Assembly: GCA_964395665.1 (NCBI GenBank) | Contig: CAYNDH010000109.1 | Location: 1-15,550, forward strand | DNA length: 15,550 bases | Direction of reading: 5' to 3' | DNA from: JAEZAF01 sp964395665 | GTDB taxonomy: Bacteria > Chloroflexota > Anaerolineae > Aggregatilineales > Phototrophicaceae | In this document: positions 14,590 to 15,550 of the stretch, piece after piece | Layout of the letters: each line of letters opens with the position of its first letter | Position numbering within the stretch: position 1 is the stretch's first letter | The notes under the pieces: generated by a model | Told to the model about the DNA's origin: nothing | Database searches by the model: none | The model's input: only the letters and a program-made list of their open reading frames with translations | Position numbers and translations under genes: made by a program

Positions 14590-14607
14590 ATGCATTACTG
14601 AATGCAT
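14590..14607. promoter_or_regulatory. 7-bp inverted repeat between divergent genes
   Basis: ATGCATT (14590-14596) and AATGCAT (14601-14607) are perfect arms with a four-base spacer, in the 191-base region between the divergent GNAT and DUF421 genes. It is placed as an operator could be, but nothing else supports this. Confidence 0.3.
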
Positions 14608-14726
14608 GACACGGCGTCACTTTACAGATTATGTCTAAAATCCTTTCATGGCCTATCATGATACGAAGAACTGCACATTTCGTTTTATGCGCTGCACCAT
14701 TGAGGCGTTGACCTCAGGAGATCGAA

Positions 14727-15485
14727 ATGGAGTACTCGTTTGACCTTGAGCGTATTTTCTTCGGCGATCTGCCCCCGATATTTCTGCTGGAAGTCCTGTT
14801 TCGAACCGCATTCCTGTTCTCGTGGCTGGTCCTCAATCTGCGCTTTATCGGACAGCGTGGCGTCGGCCAGCTTACACTGGTCGAATTTATCATCATCATC
14901 GCGTTAGGATCAGCGGCGGGTGATCCGCTGTTTTATGAGGATGTCCCACTGACGCATGGGATGCTGGTGATCACGCTGATTGTCATCTTCCAGCGGGTTT
15001 TGAACTTCATCATGAACAGGATTCATCCGATACAGGATCTGGTGGACGGCGTGCCGCACCGTCTGGTCTGTGATGGGTTAGTGGATCTCGATGGCTTGAA
15101 AGCGGCCCTGCTCTCGCGGGATGAACTGTTCATGGAGCTGCGCCAGGGCGGAGTCGAGCAGTTGGGACAGGTGCGCCGCGCCTACCTCGAAATTGATGGA
15201 CACTTCAGCGTATTTCAGTTTGAGGCGGATCAGGTGCGCCCCGGCCTGCCGCTGATGCCATCGACTGACGCCGCGCATGAGGGCTATATCCGTGATGCCA
15301 GCCAGCGCCCACTGGATGCCGGTTACGCCTGTTCAAACTGCGGCCAGATCGAACACCTTAGCCCGACGCAGACCGCAGACAAGTGTTCACGCTGTGGGGA
15401 ATTTCGTTGGGTGCGCACCGGGATGAAGCTCAAACCGGGTTCGACCACACTGCCGCCATCAGCCGAAAGCGCACATGAGGATTAA
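14727..15485 (+). CDS. DUF421/YetF-type membrane protein with C-terminal zinc ribbon
   Basis: A 252-residue inner-membrane protein. Hydrophobic segments at about 17-38, 50-66 and 77-98 form the N-terminal membrane part, with the family hallmark RFIGQRGVGQLTLVEFIIIIALGSAAGDP (39-67). The cytosolic YetF-like domain follows (about 108-170), including L..G....L......DEL...LR..G. The family's function is not established. After it comes an extra segment with Cys202-x2-Cys205 and Cys220-x2-Cys223, a rubredoxin-like zinc ribbon not usual in YetF. The start ATG at 14727 has AGGAG seven bases upstream. It is the last gene and ends 65 bases before the window edge. Confidence 0.88.
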   Translation: MEYSFDLERIFFGDLPPIFLLEVLFRTAFLFSWLVLNLRFIGQRGVGQLTLVEFIIIIALGSAAGDPLFYEDVPLTHGMLVITLIVIFQRVLNFIMNRIHPIQDLVDGVPHRLVCDGLVDLDGLKAALLSRDELFMELRQGGVEQLGQVRRAYLEIDGHFSVFQFEADQVRPGLPLMPSTDAAHEGYIRDASQRPLDAGYACSNCGQIEHLSPTQTADKCSRCGEFRWVRTGMKLKPGSTTLPPSAESAHED

Positions 15486-15530
15486 CGCACCATCTGCAAA
15501 CGAGATCAGTAGAAGAAGGTAAATAGGTAG

Positions 15531-15550
15531 GGGCCGGATTCTTCCGGCCC
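15531..15550. repeat. Hairpin cut by the window edge (terminator or dispersed repeat)
   Basis: GGGCCGGA (15531-15538) pairs with TCCGGCCC (15543-15550) around TTCT. The lead-in GGTAGGGGCCGG resembles the GTGTAGGGGCGG core of the element at 6629-6706, so this may be the first half of another dispersed palindrome. It could also terminate the DUF421 gene. The sequence beyond is not visible. Confidence 0.5.

Overview
The window reads as an ordinary chromosomal stretch of a moderately GC-rich bacterium, most probably a member of the Chloroflexota (Anaerolineae-like). That placement is an inference from gene content: a grpE-dnaK-dnaJ cluster interrupted by a small lipoprotein gene, a GAF-type sensor kinase, large GNAT proteins, a trypsin-like protease with a PDZ domain, and TAGGGGCGG-type dispersed palindromes. 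No rRNA, tRNA, CRISPR array, transposase or phage gene is visible. A run of 100 N at 9034-9133 is flanked by an exact 55-base duplication and is best read as an unmerged contig overlap.

Left part (1-4526): all genes are on the minus strand. In transcription order they are grpE, dnaK, a small lipoprotein gene and dnaJ, with hairpins after dnaK and after dnaJ. Together GrpE, DnaK and DnaJ form the Hsp70 folding machine. A 6-bp inverted repeat with a 9-base spacer upstream of grpE is a possible heat-shock operator, but it is not the classical CIRCE sequence.

Centre (4527-5214): a gene-free, AT-rich, repeat-dense region of about 690 bases. It holds six copies of TATCCCAA, then about a dozen 9-mers close to the DnaA box TTATNCACA (two match exactly), two 36-base direct repeats built on a dyad, and finally CTA triplets running into an AT-rich stretch. 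The genes on either side diverge from it. This is the most interesting part of the window: it looks like a replication origin (oriC) or another initiator-controlled site lying away from any visible dnaA gene.

Right part (5215-15550): a cytosolic GAF/histidine kinase; a UPF0173 metallo-hydrolase; an HtrA-like secreted protease (minus); an unrecognised gene (minus); a large GNAT protein; an unrecognised protein with a His-His-Cys-x2-Cys motif (minus); a UPF0145/YbjQ protein; a polyprenol-phosphate mannosyltransferase-like GT2 enzyme; a second GNAT protein (minus); and a DUF421/YetF-type membrane protein with an added zinc ribbon. Two short non-autonomous elements with imperfect terminal inverted repeats and CTAG target duplications (IS5-like) sit after the kinase gene and exactly at the stop codon of the first GNAT gene. 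A third dispersed-repeat-like hairpin is cut by the right edge.
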